Below are positions 47,301 through 56,272 of a DNA stretch of 64,000 nucleotides, in pieces. Below the pieces are notes generated by a model. The model was not told the origin of the DNA. It did not search any database and was given only the letters and a program-made list of their open reading frames with translations. Source of the stretch: Acidobacteriota bacterium (GTDB lineage: Bacteria; Acidobacteriota; Terriglobia; UBA7540); NCBI GenBank assembly GCA_902812365.1, contig CADDZC010000010.1:1-64000 (forward strand), in the 5' to 3' direction. Position 1 is the first letter of the stretch. Each line of letters begins with the position of its first letter. The position numbers and the translations under genes were made by a program.

Positions 47301-47442
47301 ACTCGACGAGCGGCGGCGAGGGGTCGGGATAGGCTTCGATGTCCAGACGGAGGAAGGCGTATACGCCCACGACGAGCCAGGCCGCCAGCCCCACCATCAC
47401 CAAGGCGCGATAGCGAAGCAGGTTATGAACGATAAATTTCAT
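44335..47442 (-). CDS. heavy-metal RND efflux pump inner-membrane component (CusA/CzcA family)
   Basis: A 1035-residue RND transporter that exports metal ions across both membranes using the proton gradient. It has 12 membrane helices and two large periplasmic loops. The HME-type motifs are present: the N-terminal loop begins LDIEAYPDPSPPLVEFITQNP, and helix 4 reads AIDFGILVDATVIDLEHI, keeping the proton-relay Asp, Asp and Glu. Metal specificity (copper/silver or cobalt/zinc/cadmium) cannot be read. It is preceded four bases upstream by the adaptor gene; no outer-membrane channel gene is in the cluster. The stretch following GIRRAGRESPLS (Ser/Gly/Arg-rich) is an unusual cytoplasmic loop insert between helices. 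Confidence 0.93.
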   Translation of the reverse strand: MKFIVHNLLRYRALVMVGLAAWLVVGVYAFLRLDIEAYPDPSPPLVEFITQNPSWSAEEMERQITVPVETALFGIPRLAYTRSISLFGLSDVKLYFDYGSDYFRDRQEALNRMQLVTLPNGLSPQLSPWSPVGEIYRYRLDGAGYSLNELKAWEDWYVRREIKQVPGIIDVTTFGGTTRQYQAEIDPAKLLEYNVALPEVLNAVAASNANVGGNYLTLGSQNVNVRGIGLLQTLDDMRTVIISERNGVPVYLKDVADVHEGYQPRLGKVGMDGNDDIIEGIVLLERNQQSLPALRALRQRITRLNGGRLPRGMRIHTLYDRTDLIRVTTRTVEHLVLLGLIGVTALLLIFLGDVRISLIAALSIPVSLLFAFALMVLSHQSANLISVGAIDFGILVDATVIDLEHIHRRLRSRRDDETVEGVIAEAMAEASRPVLFSVAIILVAFFPLFTMRGVPGKIFSPMSITYGYALVGGRLFALVFAPVLASFGAQSARQRGAGRTAVVRWLHHLYERLLPGTLRFRWMVLGIAVASLAVTLALLPSLGREFMPKLEEGNLWVRATLPVDISFESSARLADQIRDVLRSFPVVTHVVSQMGRPDDGTDVTTFNNIEFFVQLKPEDQWPHGLSKPDLIRQMDAQLGKFPGVTFGFSQNIEDNVEEAMSGVKGENSLKLFGDDIDILAEKAAQIRDVMAQVPGITDLGIFQETGQPELTVAIDRRASARYGLGAADVNTAVQAAIGGQATTQILEGDRRFDFVVRYEPRYRADPEAIRNILLPTPDGGRVPLGQVAQVEIRRGAFMIYRENGQRYIPVKFSIRGRDLASTIEDAQNRIATRIQLPPGYHYEWAGEYDSLRKEERRLAVVIPISLIMILALLYGLFNSWRSASIVLGTLPFGAVGGVLSLLMTRTPFSISAAVGFTSALGVGTLGGSVFLSGIRRAGRESPLSTSDQRSGSEGSDGRSSRFRAIQQGALLEMRPILMACLAAGLGLLPAAISTGIGAQAQQPLARVVVGAMITTPLAILFLIPTLASLDRTMAG

Positions 47443-47445
47443 GTC

Positions 47446-48600
47446 TCACTGCGGTGCTGCGCCGACAGCTAATAAGTCGGCCCCTTCCACGACCACTCGT
47501 TCGCCGGGCCCGAGGCCGGAGACGATTTCTACTTGGTCGCCCGTCAGGCTCCTCCCTAAGGCAACGGCGCGGCGCTCGAAGCGACCGCCGGACCGCTCGA
47601 CAAAGACAGACGCCGAGCTTCCTTCATGCAGTATCGCCGACTGAGGCACGATAACGGCGGAGCGCGCGGCGCGGACGAGGCGGATGGTGGCAAACATTCC
47701 CGGCTTCAGCAGCGTGCCGGGATTGGGCAACACGACGCGTACATCGAGGGTCCGCGTCGTCGGATCGAGCGCTCCGCCGATCGCGGTCACTCGCCCGCGC
47801 CAGCTCCGGCCAGGGTAGGCGGTGGTGGTGATGAACGCCGCTTGACCCAGCTTAACGCTCGCCAGGTCCTTCTCATACACGTTCGCCACCGCCCAGACGG
47901 TGCGCAGATCGGCGAGGGTGCACAGCGGCGAAGAACTGTCGAGCGATTTCGAGAATTCGCCCGCCGCCGCGCCGAGGTCGAGCACAATGCCCGGCCGAGG
48001 CGCCCGAACCAGAATCTCATCGGACGAGCCGGCCGCGTCAACGCCGAGAAGCGCCAGCCGCTCGCGCGCGCTCTCAAGCGCCGCCTGAGCCGTCTGGGCG
48101 TCGGCTTGCGCCTGCTGGTAATCCTTAAGGGCAATCGCCTTGTGTTCATACAAGGACTGGGAACGCGCCAGGGCTTCCTGTTTGAGGCCGGCGTCGGCTT
48201 GCGCTTGCCGGTACGCGGCGCGCGCGGCGGCGACGTCGCTGCTGGCTAAGGTGGCGAGAACCTGCCCCTGCCGGACGTAGTCGGCCGGCCGAGCCTGCAC
48301 GGAGATCAGGCGCCCGCTCACCGGGGCATACACATGGACGATACGCGTCGGATCCGCCTGAATCTGACCGCCGGCCTCGAGATACTCAGGCAGTGTAGCC
48401 ATCTTCACGAAAGCCGTTGTGACCCCGCGCGAGCCTGCCGGCAACACGTACTCCAGCGAGGAGCGCGCGGTTGGAGAGTCGGCGGGATTCACGGCGCCCG
48501 AACGCGAGCAGCCGGCGGACACCAGCGGCAACCAGCCGCAGGCGACGATGATGGCCGCCCGGCTCAGGGGACCAGAACGTCGGTGCTGCATGTCTTTCAT
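47446..48600 (-). CDS. RND efflux periplasmic adaptor lipoprotein
   Basis: A 384-residue membrane fusion protein linking the RND pump to an outer-membrane channel. Start at ATG 48600 (ATG 48591 is also possible); the longer frame upstream is not protein-like. A lipoprotein signal ends in LVSAGC. A beta-barrel/lipoyl region follows (IVHVYAPVSGRLISVQARPADYVRQGQVLATL), then a coiled-coil hairpin (AYRQAQADAGLKQEALARSQ onward), and the second lipoyl half and barrel domain (RAPRPGIVLDLGAAAGEF). It is translated in tight series with the pump gene downstream (three bases apart). Confidence 0.9.
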   Translation of the reverse strand: MKDMQHRRSGPLSRAAIIVACGWLPLVSAGCSRSGAVNPADSPTARSSLEYVLPAGSRGVTTAFVKMATLPEYLEAGGQIQADPTRIVHVYAPVSGRLISVQARPADYVRQGQVLATLASSDVAAARAAYRQAQADAGLKQEALARSQSLYEHKAIALKDYQQAQADAQTAQAALESARERLALLGVDAAGSSDEILVRAPRPGIVLDLGAAAGEFSKSLDSSSPLCTLADLRTVWAVANVYEKDLASVKLGQAAFITTTAYPGRSWRGRVTAIGGALDPTTRTLDVRVVLPNPGTLLKPGMFATIRLVRAARSAVIVPQSAILHEGSSASVFVERSGGRFERRAVALGRSLTGDQVEIVSGLGPGERVVVEGADLLAVGAAPQ

Positions 48601-48771
48601 CCGGGGCCTCGGCCCGTCTATCGGGTTCGGTTTGGAGGAGCGGCAGGCTGCCAGCCGCTGACGGGATCGCTGGCTGTGGCCGCGAGGCACTTTTCCAGCG
48701 ACCCGTGAAAACCACCGGCGCCAGTTCAGGTTGAACCTCAGTTGCACAGGATGCCGGAGGCGGATGGCGAA

Positions 48772-49215
48772 TCAGGAGCAGAAAGAAGGCGGTGCCCGAC
48801 TGGCCCGGCAGGGAAGGAAGCGATCGCGGCCGTGCTCGTGGCGCATCCGGACCAGCGAAAAGAAACCTAACGTGACGAGAATCCAGACGCCGGTCGCCAT
48901 CTGGAAATTGTCGAGGGCTTCGAGCAACCGTGCCAGGTCAATAGCCGGCTTTTGGCTGGACCGCCCGTCCAGCGCGGGAGTCAGCACGGTGGGGGCTTCA
49001 ACGCCGAGCGGCAGAACCTCGAAGCGCACGAGATCGTCGCTGGCGGAAACGCAGGGGAAAAGCGCGACCGTGGCGATGAAAACGGCAAGACCTCGGCGCC
49101 AACCGGGGCGCCGGGGAGCGACGCCCTTTCGACCGCGCTCCCACACTGCAAACGCGGCCGGTGCTGCCACGGCGATGGCCGCCCAAAACAGGTTCAGGGC
49201 CGCATCAATTCCCAT
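48772..49215 (-). CDS. small membrane protein upstream of the RND operon, function unknown
   Basis: A 147-residue protein with two or three hydrophobic segments (LFWAAIAVAAPAAFAVW, LAVFIATVALFPCVSASDD, ATGVWILVTLGFFSLV). The FPCVSASDDLVRFE stretch recurs in acidobacterial proteins beside metal efflux genes as I recall them. It lies on the same strand 171 bases before the adaptor start. No family name can be given. A role in metal sensing or pump assembly is only a guess from position. Confidence 0.6.
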   Translation of the reverse strand: MGIDAALNLFWAAIAVAAPAAFAVWERGRKGVAPRRPGWRRGLAVFIATVALFPCVSASDDLVRFEVLPLGVEAPTVLTPALDGRSSQKPAIDLARLLEALDNFQMATGVWILVTLGFFSLVRMRHEHGRDRFLPCRASRAPPSFCS

Positions 49216-49344
49216 GCTACCAGCCAGCTTACCAGACCCGAGGGGACAGGGACAAGCTCAAGGGGTGGCGCCGCGTCGGCGACGCGCGACACCCGGCCCG
49301 CCAACAGCCGCGACCGTTCAGCCCGCGAGAGGCCCATTTAGCCT

Positions 49345-50676
49345 CTAGGGATAGCTGACGCGCCAAATCGAGTTCGATCCGTCGTCGGTCACCATCAGCG
49401 AGCCGTCCTTGGCCACGGCCACGCCGACCGGGCGCCCCCACACGTCGCCGTGCGGCGTCACGAATCCGGTCAGGAAGTCCTCATAGTCGCCAGCGGCACG
49501 ACCGGAGCGGAGTGGGACGCGAATGACTTCGTATCCCGTCCGGACGGCCTTGTTCCACGAACCGTGCTCGGCGGCGAAGATGTCGCCCCGGTATTCCGCC
49601 GGGAATTGCGTCCCCTCATAGAAGGTCATTTCGAGTGAAGCGTCGTGGGGTTGAAGCAGTACGTCCGGCACGATGACGCGGTCTTTCAGCTCTGGATGCC
49701 GGCCTTGGTGCCTCGGGTCCGGATGCCCGCCCATGTACTACCACGGCCAGCCATAGAAGCCGCCCTGCTCAATGTGGGTGATGTAGTCGGGCGGCAAATT
49801 GTCCCCCAATTCATCCCGCTCATTGACCGATGCCCACAGGATGCCGGTTTGAGGATCAATGGCGATGCCCACCGGATTGCGGAGACCCCAGGCGTAGACG
49901 CGCAGGTCGGAGCCGTCGGGATTGGCGACGAGAATGTCGGCGCGGTGATATTCGGCGGGATTGTGGTCCGTGTCATCGACATTCGAGCGCGACCCGACGG
50001 AAATGAAGAGCTTCGTGCCATCCGGCGAAAAAGCCAGGTCGCGCGTCCAGTGGCCCCCGCCCCGCAAGCGTCCAAAGCCGGGCAGGTTTCGCACGATGAC
50101 CTCCCCACGTCCCCGAGGCTTTAAGTCCCCATTACGATACGGGAAGCGCACGACCGAGTCGGTGTTGGCGACATAGACATATTGCGGATTGGGCCCGGGC
50201 GGATAGAAGGCTATGCCGAACGGCAAGGTGAGGCCAGTGGCGAAGGTCGCCACCGGCTCGGCCTTGCCCTCAGCCGAGATTCCCCGAAACACTTTGATTT
50301 TGCCCGGCTGGCTTTCGGCTACAAAAAGGTCCCCGTTGGGCGCGGTTCGAATCTCGCGCGGGTTGTTCAAATGGGTGGTGTACAGCTCCACCCGAAAACC
50401 CGGCGGTGCTTGCGGCCAGGCATCGGCAGGCCGCGCCATCAGCCGCGGGCCATTGCCGACGGATCGGCTGGCGTACGGTTGGGGAAGGTCCGCGACGGTG
50501 ATTTCGCGGAAGGTTCCGGGCTTCTCGTTGCGATAATCCGAGAATGCCGCGGGCCCGCGCAGGATGGGTGCCTCCGCGGCCGAAGTCGCGGCCGGCGATG
50601 GGTGCCGGCGCCATATGAGCGGCACCGCACCCAGAACTGCGACGGTGATGGCGACAGCTCGCTGGAAATTCCGCAT
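49345..50676 (-). pseudogene. sorbosone/glucose dehydrogenase-like PQQ-type beta-propeller broken by an in-frame stop
   Basis: The two frames 49738-50676 and 49345-49734 are one reading frame interrupted by TAG at 49740-49738. The upstream part (312 residues, signal peptide AVAITVAVLGAVPLIW) has the L-sorbosone dehydrogenase/PQQ-glucose dehydrogenase propeller motifs (PPGFRVELYTTHLNNPREI, LTLPFGIAFYPPG, NPVGIAIDPQTG). It ends at GGFYGWPW, where the family normally continues with Tyr-Tyr or similar. The second part restarts YMGGHPDPRH and runs to VTDDGSNSIWRVSY, the normal end. A one-base change from TAC/TAT to TAG explains it. The rest of the gene is undamaged, so the mutation is recent or a base error; amber readthrough is not excluded. 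Confidence 0.85.
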
Positions 50677-50851
50677 CGCTCACTCCTAGCGAAGCTTCCC
50701 GGATTTTGATTTCGATCCGGTCCCGCTATTTCTTCTCTGGAAACTTCGCTCTCTTCAGGATACAATGCCGGCCGTCAGGTAAGACGGGTTCCCGGTAAAA
50801 AAAAGTGATGGCACGATTCATGGCAAGCCAAACCACCATAGGAGAATTCTC

Positions 50852-52207
50852 ATGGCGAACCTCGCAGTCACCAACTGGTTCGGGGACCTGGTCTGGAACC
50901 CCAGCGTGCTCGTAGAGCCCAACTCCATCGAGGACGTCGTCAGCGTAGTGAACAACCCCGATCGATATCCTTCTCCCGTGCGGGCCGTCGGTTCCCTGCA
51001 TTCGACGGCGCGTTGCAACGTGGCGGACGGCGGGACGGTGCTCAAGATGACCAGGATGAATCGCATCTTGAACATCACCTCCGACACGGTGACGGCCGAG
51101 GCGGGAGCCCTCTACATCGACATCGCGCAAGAACTCGAAAAGCATCAATTACAGTTCTATGTGAACACGGAGATCGGCAGCCTCTCGGTCGGCAGCGCGG
51201 CCTGCGCCGGGACCAAGGACGCCTCCATGCCGGGTGAATACGGCCAAGTCAATTCCTATGTGATCGGCGTCAAGATGGTCCTGCCTTCAGGCGAGATACT
51301 GGAAGTGAAAGAGGATCAACCGGAACTTCTCGCCCAGGTCCGTTCCAGTTACGGAACCTTCGGCATCGTCACGGAGGCGACCTTTCGAATCCGTCCCATC
51401 CAGCCCATGGCCGTGTATCACGAAACCTATGCCCTGGAAGATTTCGTCCAAAAACTGCCGGAACTGCAAGCTCGCCACGAATCGATGATGTTTTACATCT
51501 TCCCCTTCGACAATTTGATCACTATCGAGTTCCGCCGTTACAATCCCGGCGCGACCGGAAGCCCGAACCGGCACGTGTGGCCGCTGCGCAACTATCTTTG
51601 GGCCAAGGCCGGCCCCCGCTTCTGCGCTGACATTGAAAAGGACATTCCCGTTCCCGCGATTCGTTACAAGATCATCGACGACTTCTGCGCGATGTGGCGC
51701 TTCAAGCTCGACCACCTGATCCGGAGCGATTACACGATCGCCACCGACCAGATCATCCGCTATCCCGCCGTGTCGGACGACAGCCGCTACACCTTCAGTC
51801 TCTGGGCCTTTCCCGAGGAAGCCTATCCGACCGTTCTACCCGCGTTTTTCCAGTTTTGCCGTGACTACTATAGCCGGAAAGGCTACCGCACCAACGTGCT
51901 TAACGTGGGTTACCGTATCGCCAAAGATACGAGTTCCCTGCTCTCCTACTCTTATGATGGAACCGTGATGACGGTAGACCCGGTCTCGACGGCCAATCCG
52001 GGCTGGAAGCCATTTCTCGAAGCCTACAACGAATTTTGCAGCGCCCGAGGCGGCGTTCCGTTGTTTAACCAGACTTACGGCGTGACTCGTCCCCAGGCCC
52101 AGAAGGCGTTCGCAGATCGGCTGAAGATCATGGCCAGGACCCGCAAGGCTTACGATCCCGGCGATCGTTTGCTGAACGACTACTTTCGGGAGCTGCTGGC
52201 CGATTGA
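50852..52207 (+). CDS. FAD-binding lactone-oxidase-like oxidoreductase (ALO/gulonolactone oxidase family)
   Basis: A 451-residue vanillyl-alcohol-oxidase-type flavoenzyme. The N-terminal FAD domain has PNSIEDVVSVV, VRAVGSLHSTARC (the His is the usual site of covalent FAD attachment in lactone oxidases), and SLSVGSAACAGTKDASMPGEYG. The C-terminal half matches the D-arabinono-1,4-lactone oxidase/gulonolactone oxidase domain, ending FADRLKIMARTRKAYDPGDRLLNDYF. Substrates in the family are aldonolactones or polyols. It starts at ATG 50852 after GGAG. It has no signal peptide. It stands alone between the broken sorbosone dehydrogenase and the DnaC-like gene; both it and the broken gene act on sugar derivatives. 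Confidence 0.85.
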   Translation: MANLAVTNWFGDLVWNPSVLVEPNSIEDVVSVVNNPDRYPSPVRAVGSLHSTARCNVADGGTVLKMTRMNRILNITSDTVTAEAGALYIDIAQELEKHQLQFYVNTEIGSLSVGSAACAGTKDASMPGEYGQVNSYVIGVKMVLPSGEILEVKEDQPELLAQVRSSYGTFGIVTEATFRIRPIQPMAVYHETYALEDFVQKLPELQARHESMMFYIFPFDNLITIEFRRYNPGATGSPNRHVWPLRNYLWAKAGPRFCADIEKDIPVPAIRYKIIDDFCAMWRFKLDHLIRSDYTIATDQIIRYPAVSDDSRYTFSLWAFPEEAYPTVLPAFFQFCRDYYSRKGYRTNVLNVGYRIAKDTSSLLSYSYDGTVMTVDPVSTANPGWKPFLEAYNEFCSARGGVPLFNQTYGVTRPQAQKAFADRLKIMARTRKAYDPGDRLLNDYFRELLAD

Positions 52208-52425
52208 GGCCCTCCAGCCTCCCTCGCCGGGGCGCGACTCGACCGCCGGATGTGCGAAATTCGGCCGCCCCATCGCCTCGCAGTCGATGGCTCGTCTTAA
52301 CTCGCCCCCCCTCGCCGGCGTCCGCGCTCATGGGGATTCGTGGGAAGCATACCGGCGGCCGATTCGATTTTCCGGTTCCGTGTTGTTACAATGGCGGTGA
52401 GCTGGGCAATCGGCAGGTTCATGGT

Positions 52426-53232
52426 ATGGCGAGAAGAGACTGCCGGGCGTGTGATGGCACCGGGTGGAAGCCTGTCGAAGCCGGGGGCGTCCGCTGTGTG
52501 GTGCGGTGTGAATGCCAAGTCAGCGAACGCTCGGATCAGCTTCTGCGCCAAGCCCGGATTCCCCGGCGGTACGCACAGTGCGAATTTGAAAATTTCGACG
52601 TGCGCAAGGATCAGGCGACCGGCGACGCCAACCCCAGCTTGGCGGCAGCGCGCTTTTATGCCCAGAAGTTCGTTGACGAATATCCCACCGACTTCGGGCT
52701 GCTCTTCATCGGCCCAACTGGAGCCGGCAAAACGCACCTGGCCGTGGCCGTGCTGCGCGAGCTGATTCTCCGTCGCGGAATTGAAGGCTTGTTCTACGAC
52801 TTTCGCGACCTGCTCAAAGAGATTCAAGACAGCTACAATCCGGTTTCCCAGGTCTCGGAATTTCGGGTGCTCCAGCCCGTGATCGATGTGGAAGTCTTGT
52901 TGCTCGACGAGCTGGCCTCGACCAGCCCCACCGAATGGGTCAAGGAAACGCTTCACCATATTATCAATTCCCGTTACAACCAGAAGAAAACGACCTTGAT
53001 TACGACGACGCTGCCGCCTCCGAGAGAGCTCTCCGACCACGACAGGCCGAGAACACCTTCCGGAGAAGAGATTCCGGAAGTGGAAAGAAGCCTCAACCAG
53101 TTTGGCATTACCCTCAGTTCGCGGCTTTTCGAGATGTGCAAGATTATTGAGATGCGTTCCGACGACTATCGGAAAGCCATCAAACAGAAGGGCATCCGCT
53201 TCAAGCCGGACTGCACGGTCAACGAGGCATAA
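52426..53232 (+). CDS. DnaC/IstB-like ATPase with N-terminal zinc finger
   Basis: A 268-residue AAA+ ATPase. ATG 52426 is chosen because a TACAAT -10 (52387-52392) lies inside the longer open frame; the longer start is thereby excluded. The N-terminus binds zinc (CRACDGTGW..CVVRCEC). The P-loop is IGPTGAGKT near residues 98-106, and the Walker B is VEVLLLDELAS. The architecture resembles helicase loader DnaC/DnaI and phage or IS-linked IstB; the gene is not next to a transposase, so a chromosomal loader or repair role is more likely. It ends 12 bases before a DinG-type helicase gene. Confidence 0.85.
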   Translation: MARRDCRACDGTGWKPVEAGGVRCVVRCECQVSERSDQLLRQARIPRRYAQCEFENFDVRKDQATGDANPSLAAARFYAQKFVDEYPTDFGLLFIGPTGAGKTHLAVAVLRELILRRGIEGLFYDFRDLLKEIQDSYNPVSQVSEFRVLQPVIDVEVLLLDELASTSPTEWVKETLHHIINSRYNQKKTTLITTTLPPPRELSDHDRPRTPSGEEIPEVERSLNQFGITLSSRLFEMCKIIEMRSDDYRKAIKQKGIRFKPDCTVNEA

Positions 53233-53244
53233 GGCGCCGATTCG

Positions 53245-55182
53245 ATGCCGGTCAAAGTCCAAGCCGTCGAGAAGCCGCCGCTCGAGAGGATTTTCGGGCC
53301 CGGCGGGTGGCTCGCCCGGCATCATCCGCGTTACGAGTACCGCCCGGCTCAGCTCGAAATGGCGGAGGAGGTGCAATCGGCGCTCGAGAACCGCCGCCAC
53401 CTGATCGTCGAAGCGGGCACCGGTATCGGCAAGACGCTCGCCTATCTGGTGCCGGTTCTGTTGAGCGGACGCCGGATCGTGATCTCCACGGGCACCAAGA
53501 ACCTGCAAGAGCAGGTGTTCTTCAAAGATCTTCCTTTCCTCAAAAAGCTCTTCCCCCGCGTCCGCGCCACGCTGATGAAAGGCCGGCAAAACTATCTTTG
53601 CCGCCAAAAGCTTTACGATCTCGAACGCCAACCCAGCCTCGAGGGTTTGGAGGAGGTTGACCTTTACTCACAGATTCGGGAGTGGGAGTGCCGCACCGAG
53701 ACCGGGGATCGCGCCGAGCTCCAACACTTGCCTGACACCAGCCAGCTCTGGTCACGCATCGACGCGCGACGCGAGGCCTGCACCGGCCAGAAGTGCCCGG
53801 AATTCGAGCGTTGCTTTATCACCTTAATGCACCAGCGGGCCTTCGAATCCGATGTTGTCATCGTCAATCATCACCTCTTCTTTGCCGACCTCGCCTTGAA
53901 GCAGATGGAGTTTTCCAGTCTCCTGCCGGAATACAGCGCCGTGATTTTCGACGAGGCTCATGAGATCGAAGACGTGGCCACACAGTATTTTGGCTTGCAG
54001 ATCTCGAACTATCGTCTGGAAGAGCTGGCCCGTGATACAGAAGCGATTCTGCGCTGGAAGGCGCTGGAGAGTCCCGGCGTTCTGGCGGCGGTGAGCGAGC
54101 TGCGCCACCGCGCCAGTCTGTTTTTCGATCCGTTTCCCTCGAAGGAAGGCCGTTTCAGCTTCGACAACCGCCAGGAGTTCCTGGAAACCCATCGCGCCGC
54201 TTACTCGGCCTTGCTCAATGCTCTGGTTCGGCTGGAAACGGAGCTGAGCCGCCTCAAAGAGCGCCCCGAAGAAATCAACAACTTGGCAAGCCGCGCTGCA
54301 GAGCTCCGCCAGGCTTGTGAGATGATGCTGGAGAGCCGAGACCGCAATTATGTGTTTTGGTGGGAACGCCGGGGCCGAGGCATTTTCTTCGAGGCCTCTC
54401 CCATCGACGTTTCCGACATTCTGCGCGAGCGGCTGTTCCATACTGCCGAGTGCGTCATCCTGACTTCGGCGACGCTGGCGGTGGGAGGCACGTTTGATTT
54501 TTTGAAGCGCCGGCTCGGCGTCGAACACGCCAAGGAAAGGATTTTTGCCTCCCATTTTGATTACTCCAGACAGGCTTTGCTTTACACGCCCCTTCACTTA
54601 CCCGATCCGCGCCAGCCGGAGTTTTCACTTCAGGCTGCCGAGGAAGTGATCCAGATTCTCAAGGCCACCCGAGGGCGCGCCTTCGTGCTCTTCACCTCCC
54701 ACCAGCAAATGCGGGAGATTTATGAAATCATCCGCCGCCGCCTGCGATATCCGCTGCTGCTGCAGGGGACGGCGCCGCGCACGGCCCTTCTCGACCGCTT
54801 CCGGACGACGCCGAACGCCGTGCTGCTGGCTACCAGCTCCTTCTGGCAGGGCGTGGACGTGCAAGGACAGCAACTGAGCGCAGTGATCATTGACCGCCTG
54901 CCGTTCGCCGTTCCCACCGACCCGGTGGTGGCGGCCCGCATCGCGCAGATCAACGCAGACGGTGGCAACGCCTTTGTGGGCTATCAGATTCCCAACGCCG
55001 TGATCGCCCTCAAGCAGGGTTTTGGGCGGCTCATCCGCAGCCGCCAGGACCGCGGCCTGCTGGCGATTTTAGACCATCGCCTGGTGAGAAAATTCTACGG
55101 AAAGCTGTTTCTCGACAGTTTGCCGGACTACGCCCGCACGACCCGCCTCGAAGACGTGCGGGCTTTCATGCGAGAATGTTAA
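53245..55182 (+). CDS. DinG/XPD-like ATP-dependent DNA helicase with Fe-S cluster
   Basis: A 645-residue superfamily 2 helicase unwinding DNA 5' to 3'. Motif I is EAGTGIGKTL; motif II is the DEAH box in VIFDEAHEIED. The 4Fe-4S cysteines are visible: one in NYLCRQK and three in REACTGQKCPEFERCF. C-terminal motifs include LLATSSFWQGVDVQG, and QGFGRLIRSRQDRG (motif VI). The length matches bacterial DinG-like proteins without an exonuclease domain. It starts at ATG 53245 and is coupled in position to the DnaC-like gene. It probably acts in replication or repair of unusual DNA structures. Confidence 0.93.
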   Translation: MPVKVQAVEKPPLERIFGPGGWLARHHPRYEYRPAQLEMAEEVQSALENRRHLIVEAGTGIGKTLAYLVPVLLSGRRIVISTGTKNLQEQVFFKDLPFLKKLFPRVRATLMKGRQNYLCRQKLYDLERQPSLEGLEEVDLYSQIREWECRTETGDRAELQHLPDTSQLWSRIDARREACTGQKCPEFERCFITLMHQRAFESDVVIVNHHLFFADLALKQMEFSSLLPEYSAVIFDEAHEIEDVATQYFGLQISNYRLEELARDTEAILRWKALESPGVLAAVSELRHRASLFFDPFPSKEGRFSFDNRQEFLETHRAAYSALLNALVRLETELSRLKERPEEINNLASRAAELRQACEMMLESRDRNYVFWWERRGRGIFFEASPIDVSDILRERLFHTAECVILTSATLAVGGTFDFLKRRLGVEHAKERIFASHFDYSRQALLYTPLHLPDPRQPEFSLQAAEEVIQILKATRGRAFVLFTSHQQMREIYEIIRRRLRYPLLLQGTAPRTALLDRFRTTPNAVLLATSSFWQGVDVQGQQLSAVIIDRLPFAVPTDPVVAARIAQINADGGNAFVGYQIPNAVIALKQGFGRLIRSRQDRGLLAILDHRLVRKFYGKLFLDSLPDYARTTRLEDVRAFMREC

Positions 55183-55256
55183 GGAGCTCTGGTCGGTGAG
55201 GGAGCCGGGCCCTCTGCGACCGCGCCGGAAAGGGAGAAGCGACGACACCATACGGA

Positions 55257-55628
55257 ATGTACGAAATTTCTGTCGATTGTTCGTTCTCAGCCGCCCATGC
55301 CCTCCGCCATTACCGGGGGAAGTGCGAGCAGGTGCACGGGCATAATTACAAGGTGCGAGTCACCGTCGCCGGCGAGAAGCTGGACGATACGGGCCTGCTC
55401 ATCGACTTCGCCGACCTGCGGTCGGCCATCACCGGCGTCGCCCGCCGGCTCGATCATCAGTTCTTGAACGAACTCCCGCCTTTTGACCGCGTGAATCCGT
55501 CGGCCGAGAACCTGGCCCGCCATTTCTTTGACGAAGTGGCGAAGCAAGTCGGGAACGGGCTACGCCTTTCCCAAGTGACGGTGTGGGAGACGGACGTTTC
55601 TTCGGCCACCTACCGCCCCACACGGTAG
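55257..55628 (+). CDS. queD: 6-carboxytetrahydropterin synthase, QueD
   Basis: QueD makes 6-carboxytetrahydropterin from dihydroneopterin triphosphate on the way to queuosine and other deazapurines. The 123-residue size is typical. Zinc histidines are in SFSAAHAL and VHGHNYKV; the catalytic Cys is in GKCEQVHGH, and LDHQFLNEL and VTVWETD complete the active site. It starts at ATG 55257, 74 bases after the helicase gene. Other que genes are outside the window. Confidence 0.94.
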   Translation: MYEISVDCSFSAAHALRHYRGKCEQVHGHNYKVRVTVAGEKLDDTGLLIDFADLRSAITGVARRLDHQFLNELPPFDRVNPSAENLARHFFDEVAKQVGNGLRLSQVTVWETDVSSATYRPTR

Positions 55629-55707
55629 GCGGGCACGGGCCGCGGCGCGCGAAGGTTTTTGGTTTCTCGACAGCGCCCTTCGCCAGCCGGGAGAGGGACT
55701 CGGCTTC

Positions 55708-55953
55708 CTAGGGCGGCGATGGCCGGCTTTCGGCGGCCGTCGCCTGCCACGTCCAGAAGGCCAGTTCGCGATGGAGATCGGCGGCGTGCTGGTGGGCACA
55801 GAGTCCGTCCGCGCACCAATACACGTCGTCGCACCGCCGGCAGCGTGCCAGGCGCTCCCGGTCGCGGACGGTGTCGCAAACGGCGCAGGCTTCGACCCCA
55901 CTGGCCACCATGGGGTGCGAGGACTGCCGCCAAGGCTCGTCAACTTCCCACAC
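55708..55953 (-). CDS. candidate small zinc-finger protein, 81 residues
   Basis: The central part has Cys spacing of a compact zinc finger: CAVC near residue 23, CRRC near 38, then WCADGLC with a following HQHAADLH, ending in a helix. This MYND/B-box-like layout is unlikely by chance, but there is no clear ribosome binding site; starts are GTG 55953 or ATG 55911. It lies convergent to queD. The name zinc finger is from spacing only. Confidence 0.45.
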   Translation of the reverse strand: MWEVDEPWRQSSHPMVASGVEACAVCDTVRDRERLARCRRCDDVYWCADGLCAHQHAADLHRELAFWTWQATAAESRPSPP

Positions 55954-56204
55954 TTCCCGCCTCGGCGTCCGATCCTCTTAGCTGGGCATGAGGACCTCCA
56001 ACGGTTGTTTGTGCCAACTATCGACCTCCTGAGGGGCGGGTATGAGGCGCAGCCGCAGGATGCCAGCGGCCGGGTCGCAGCCTTCGGACCGGCTTGTTGA
56101 AGGCTTTCGTCAAGATTGCCCGGTGAGGCCGACGATGATCTCGGGCCGGCCCGCCAGCGCCAAACCTTCTCGGGAGGGCCGGGCTGCATCCAAATGGCGA
56201 GGAG

Positions 56205-56233
56205 TTGAGTCCGAATATTAAAGCCGGTACAAT
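56205..56233 (+). promoter_or_regulatory. sigma70-type promoter of the TPR/Carboxypeptidase-like gene
   Basis: TTGAGT (56205-56210), 17-base spacer, TACAAT (56228-56233), about 34 bases ahead of the ATG at 56273, which has GGAGGAGG just upstream. The best-spaced promoter in the window with a clear target gene. Confidence 0.65.
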
Positions 56234-56272
56234 GCTGGTAACGGGAACGGAGGGTGGACTGGAGGAGGTTTT

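Noticed and set aside
49738-49740. TAG as a pyrrolysine codon
   Set aside because: No pyrrolysine genes are seen and the gene family does not use it; a nonsense change is simpler.
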